NCBI RefSeq assembly: GCF_021431925.1
Contig: NZ_CP090371.1
Span: 1,798,001 to 1,862,000, forward strand
DNA length: 64,000 nucleotides
Reading direction: 5' to 3'
Source: Halobaculum sp. CBA1158
GTDB taxonomy: Archaea > Halobacteriota > Halobacteria > Halobacteriales > Haloferacaceae
This document shows, piece by piece, positions 61,201 through 64,000 of the stretch (its first letter is position 1; the number at the start of each line of letters is the position of its first letter). Under the pieces are notes generated by a model. The model saw only the letters and a list, made by a program, of their open reading frames with translations. It was not told where the DNA came from and searched no databases. A program made the translations under genes and the position numbers.

Positions 61201-61228
61201 TGAGTGACGGCCGTACGGACGGGTGCGC

Positions 61229-61828
61229 ATGAGCTACGAACTGGATCCGCTGCCGTACGACTACGACGCGCTCGAACCGCACATCTCCGAACAGGTGCTC
61301 ACGTGGCATCACGACACCCATCACCAGGGCTACGTCAACGGCTGGAACTCCGCCGAGGAGACCCTCGAAGAGAATCGAGACGAGGGCGATTTCTCATCGT
61401 CTGCGGGCGCGATCCGCGACGTGACGCACAACTCCTCGGGCCACATCCTGCACGACCTGTTCTGGCAGAACATGAGCCCCGAGGGCGGCGACGAGCCGTC
61501 GGGTGCACTCGCCGACCGCATCGAAGAAGACTTCGGCTCCTACGAGGCCTGGAAGGGCGAGTTCGAGGCCGCCGCCGGCAACGCCTCCGGCTGGGCCCTG
61601 CTCGTGTACGACACCTTCAGCAACCAACTGCGGAACGTGGTCGTCGACAAGCACGACCAGGGCGCGATCTGGGGCGGCCACCCGATCCTCGCGCTGGACG
61701 TGTGGGAGCACTCCTACTACTACGACTACGGCCCCGCACGCGGCGACTTCGTCTCCGCGTTCTTCGAAGTCGTCGACTGGGACGAACCCAGCGACCGCTA
61801 CGAGCAGGCCGTCCAGCTCTTCGAGTAG
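61229..61828 (+). CDS. sod: superoxide dismutase (Fe/Mn type), copy 2
   Basis: 199-residue paralogue of the gene at 28069-28668, differing at four residues (ENRDEGDFSS for ENREAGDFGS, and YEAW for YDAW). All metal ligands are retained. The first 134 and last 194 nt before the stop are identical to copy 1; the middle 271 nt carry 34 differences, mostly synonymous. It lacks the GGAGGT leader of copy 1 and has its own promoter. Confidence 0.97.
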   Translation: MSYELDPLPYDYDALEPHISEQVLTWHHDTHHQGYVNGWNSAEETLEENRDEGDFSSSAGAIRDVTHNSSGHILHDLFWQNMSPEGGDEPSGALADRIEEDFGSYEAWKGEFEAAAGNASGWALLVYDTFSNQLRNVVVDKHDQGAIWGGHPILALDVWEHSYYYDYGPARGDFVSAFFEVVDWDEPSDRYEQAVQLFE

Positions 61829-62075
61829 AGTCGACCGCGCCGCGGTCGAGCCGTCACACGACCCGTCTGCCGGCCGAGACGACCGACCGTGGGCACGGAC
61901 CGTTCGCCGTCGGCCGGCCCGGTTCCCCTTCGCCGTTCAGCTCTCGTGAGCGGCGAGACTCTCGCGGACAAGCGCCGGACCGAGGGCGATTCGTCCCTCT
62001 CGGACGGAGGTGGGGTCGTTCCTCCGGGACGCGCCGATCTCGCCGCGATTGGTCCGCGGCCGCGTCCGCTCCGTC
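61829..62075. other. convergent intergenic region sod copy 2 / msrA
   Basis: 247 bp between converging genes. A small hairpin GGAGG-N10-CCTCC lies at about 62006-62025 and could aid termination. No coding frame looks real. Confidence 0.4.
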
Positions 62076-62624
62076 TCAGGCCTCGTGCTTGCGCGCGAGG
62101 TCGGCGAACTTCTCGCGGACCTTGCGGATCTTCGGCTCGGCGTTGAACGTGCAGTAGCTGTCCGAGGGGTTCTTCTCGTAGTAGTCCTGGTGGTACTCCT
62201 CCGCCTCGTAGAAGACCTCCAGGGGTTCGATCTCGGTGACGATCTCGTCGTCGTACGCGCCCTCGGCCTCGAGCTCGTCGACGAACCCCTCGACGGTCTC
62301 GCGCTGCTCGTCGCTCTCGTACAACACGATCGAGCGGTACTGGGTGCCCACGTCCGGGCCCTCTCGGTTCAGCGTCGTCGGGTCGTGGACGGCGAAGAAC
62401 ACGCCCAGCAGGTCCGCGTAGGTGACGACCTCGGGATCGAACTCGACGCGCGTCACCTCCGCGTGGCCCGTCTCCTCGCGGCACACGGCCTCGTAGCTGG
62501 GGTTCTCGACGTGTCCGCCGGCGTAGCCGGAGGTCACGGTCCGGACGCCCTCGATCTGCTTGAACGCCGCCTCGGTGCACCAGAAGCACCCGCCGCCGAA
62601 CGTCGCGGTCTCGGTGTGGCTCAT
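62076..62624 (-). CDS. msrA: peptide methionine sulfoxide reductase MsrA
   Basis: 182-residue reductase of methionine-S-sulfoxide in proteins. The catalytic motif GGGCFWCTEAAF is at residues 10-21; GYAGGHVENPSYEAVCREETGHAEV, DPTTLNREGPDVGTQYRSIV, EEYHQDYYEKNP and a C-terminal segment follow. Start MSHTETATFGG at 62622-62624. It adds to the oxidative-stress functions (sod) next to it. Confidence 0.96.
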   Translation of the reverse strand: MSHTETATFGGGCFWCTEAAFKQIEGVRTVTSGYAGGHVENPSYEAVCREETGHAEVTRVEFDPEVVTYADLLGVFFAVHDPTTLNREGPDVGTQYRSIVLYESDEQRETVEGFVDELEAEGAYDDEIVTEIEPLEVFYEAEEYHQDYYEKNPSDSYCTFNAEPKIRKVREKFADLARKHEA

Positions 62625-62766
62625 ACCTGATCGAAGGCGCTTGCCGGGCGTAAGGCTACCGCCGTCAACTCCTCGTCGAGGGGCTCGGGTGACGGGTCGT
62701 AACCCACGGCGGGTCGCTCTTCCGTTCGCCGAACTGATGTGCCGGTGCTCCGCGTCGCCGGCGGCG

Positions 62767-63141
62767 TCAGCCGTCTGTCGTCGACTCCCTCGACCTCCGC
62801 GGCTCGACGCCCTCGAAGTAGCGGTCGTAGTGGGACGCACAGCCGGGATTGAACTCGATCCCGCACGCCGGACACGCGAACCCGCAGTCGAGATACGCCC
62901 GGACCGAGAGGCGCTCGCCGCAGCCGCCACACAGCACCGCCGGCTCGTCGAACCGCTCTCGCGGCCACGGCTCGGCGGGATGGTCGGCGACCGCGTCGTG
63001 ACACGCCGAACACGGGACGAACGACTCACAGCAGCCGAACCGGAGCGCGATCACGTCGCGCGGGCCGTCGTAGTGGGCACATCGCGTCGCCGAGTCGACG
63101 TCGACGCCCCGAACGAGCGTGCCGTGAACTATCCGTTCCAC
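62767..63141 (-). CDS. CHY zinc-finger protein
   Basis: 124-residue protein with a CHY-type zinc finger: RCAHYDGPRDVIALRFGCCESFVPCSACHDAVADH, then CGGCGERL and CPACGIEFNPGC, for at least three zinc sites. The GTG at 63141 is chosen because a GATTTTGT stretch lies about 27 nt upstream and the upstream frame is Arg-rich. Function unknown; the eukaryotic relatives are ubiquitin ligases, but no RING is present. Confidence 0.85.
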   Translation of the reverse strand: MERIVHGTLVRGVDVDSATRCAHYDGPRDVIALRFGCCESFVPCSACHDAVADHPAEPWPRERFDEPAVLCGGCGERLSVRAYLDCGFACPACGIEFNPGCASHYDRYFEGVEPRRSRESTTDG

Positions 63142-63886
63142 GACCGGATCGGCGGGTCGAGCCGACAAAATCGTTCGGACAACTCGGGACCCTCGCCGGC
63201 GACCCACGACTCGGAACCGTCACCGCTGACCCACGACCTGATATCGTCGCCGGCGACACCCCCACGAATGGCGATGGCGGTCGGCGACCGTTACCGTCCG
63301 GTTTACTACGTCGACGCGTCCCCTCACGCACGATGCTCGCGAGCGCGATCGCCGGGTGGATCGATCCCGATCTTCATGGACAGTCGTTCGGGAGGCCGTC
63401 GGCGGCGCGCTCGCGACCGACCGCAGCACCCAGTTCCGTCGTCACCGACGCCTCCGGCAGAGTCGTCACTCCCAGCGCCGACCGATCGCCCCTGACGATT
63501 CCGGGGGTCTCATCCGGTATACCCGACGGATAACAATACTCGGCCCCCGTGACGTATCCATCGCTCGCCGACGAGGGTCCGTCGCCGCCCTCGACGCGAG
63601 TGACCCCGACGCGACCCCGCTTCGGTGTCTCACACCGCGGTCGCGGGTCGATCGGGGCGCAGCGGCCTGTCCGGGCGGCTCCCGACCGCCCGTCGCATCA
63701 CACCCCGACCCGGCCGCGCCACCGAGCGCGGCCTCCCCCGACTCCGGTTTCGCCTCCGCGGACGACGCCCCCGTCGTCCGCCTTCCGATTCTTTGACCGG
63801 GCTTCCGACCGATCGATCGCCCGTGGGATCGACGAGCGAGTTCCGAACGGGATAGCTTATTGGTCGCAGGCGGCGAGCCACCCCTA
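63142..63886. other. 745-bp region without convincing genes
   Basis: Open frames on both strands here encode Arg/Ser/Pro-rich sequence and overlap one another. AT-rich spots at about 63301-63307 (GTTTACT) and 63530-63537 (ATAACAAT) resemble promoter elements. No tRNA, rRNA or repeat array is visible. GCTTATTGG at about 63855-63863 is the likely TATA box of the methylase that follows. Confidence 0.5.
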
Positions 63887-64000
63887 ATGGCGGATCCCGT
63901 GTTGAAGTGGGCCGGCGGCAAGCGCCAACTGCTCGAGGAGATCTACGCCCGCTTCCCCTCGGAGTTCGCGGAGTATCACGAGCCGTTCCTCGGCGGCGGC
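63887..64000 (+). CDS. Dam-type DNA adenine methylase (5' end only)
   Basis: The first 38 residues of a D12-class DNA adenine methyltransferase. [20 protein letters not shown] followed by YHEPFLGGG is the AdoMet-binding N-terminus of Dam/DpnM proteins. The gene runs out of the window. A GCTTATTGG box about 30 nt before the ATG suggests a leaderless transcript. Such genes in haloarchaea are patchy and may be solitary or part of a restriction or mobile module. Confidence 0.88.
   Translation, partial: MADPVLKWAGGKRQLLEEIYARFPSEFAEYHEPFLGGG

Noticed and set aside
63356-63921. Frames of 146 (plus) and 151 (minus) residues before the methylase
   Set aside because: Mutually overlapping, Arg/Ser/Pro-rich and without acidic bias or motif.
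1-64000. Insertion sequence, prophage, integrase or rRNA operon
   Set aside because: No transposase, integrase, phage structural gene or rRNA signature was found on either strand.

Overview
The window is a GC-rich chromosomal segment from a halophilic archaeon (class Halobacteria). The evidence is acidic Asp/Glu-rich proteins, archaeal translation and transcription genes (S13-S4-S11-RpoD, L18e-L13-S9-RpoN-RpoK), a proteasome alpha subunit, the archaeal mevalonate kinase/isopentenyl phosphate kinase pair, MptE, paralogous haloarchaeal superoxide dismutases, a HalOD1 protein and many apparently leaderless promoters with a TATA-like box about 25-30 nt upstream of an ATG or GTG. I cannot fix the genus from sequence alone; Haloferacales is a reasonable guess.

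Layout. 1-4.3 kb: the N-terminal 729 residues of an Lhr-type helicase (minus), an RNase Z-like metallo-hydrolase and an EamA transporter. 4.3-12.9 kb: a long minus-strand information-processing run, tRNA-Ser(GCT) - rpsM - rpsD - rpsK - rpoD - tRNA-Leu(CAG) - rpl18e - rplM - rpsI - rpoN - rpoK - eno - rpsB, then, past one plus-strand STAS-like gene, mevalonate kinase and isopentenyl phosphate kinase. 13-20 kb (minus): PAS/GAF histidine kinase, methylmalonate-semialdehyde-type dehydrogenase, glutamyl-tRNA synthetase, TrmJ-type methyltransferase and a conserved Cys-containing protein. 20-28 kb: dihydropteroate synthase-like gene, mptE, a divergent proteasome beta paralogue with a 34-residue insertion, a zinc-ribbon HTH regulator, photolyase, a DJ-1/PfpI protein and an MFS carrier. 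28-37 kb: superoxide dismutase copy 1, metallo-hydrolases, a P-loop protein, thymidylate synthase with dihydrofolate reductase, a lipoprotein nuclease, a tautomerase, a DUF1508 protein, psmA and a MOSC protein. 37-42 kb: BolA, a galactonate dehydratase-like enolase, an SDR, tRNA-Lys(CTT) and a TrkA-N/DHH fusion. 42.6-49 kb: PRC-barrel protein and a divergent lactate-oxidation locus (LutC and fused LutB-LutA against a 1022-residue D-lactate dehydrogenase). 49-55 kb: HalOD1, aminotransferase, DUF123 nuclease-like protein, Ogt, a possible endonuclease-fold protein and an Hrq1/YprA-like helicase. 55.5-60.1 kb: a complete sugar ABC importer. 60.3-64 kb: pirin, superoxide dismutase copy 2, MsrA, a CHY zinc-finger protein and the start of a Dam-type methylase.

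How the genes work together. Several functions meet here: translation/transcription with isoprenoid precursor synthesis; pterin/folate metabolism (MptE, FolP-like, ThyA, DHFR); oxidative-stress and repair proteins (two SODs, MsrA, photolyase, Ogt); and uptake and oxidation of sugars and lactate.

Most interesting signals. (i) The promoters of psmA and of the divergent beta paralogue carry the same inverted repeat, GCTAAA-N6-TTTAG(C/G), at nearly the same distance from the first ATG. (ii) The two sod genes are a mosaic: 134 nt at the 5' end and 194 nt at the 3' end are identical, while the 271 nt between differ at 34 positions, which points to gene conversion. (iii) Several other promoters carry strong palindromes (sugar ABC operon, mmsA-like gene, sod copy 2) or a direct-repeated palindrome (gltX). 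(iv) Tiny ORFs overlap the starts of psmA and the pirin gene. No CRISPR array, insertion sequence, rRNA or prophage was seen.
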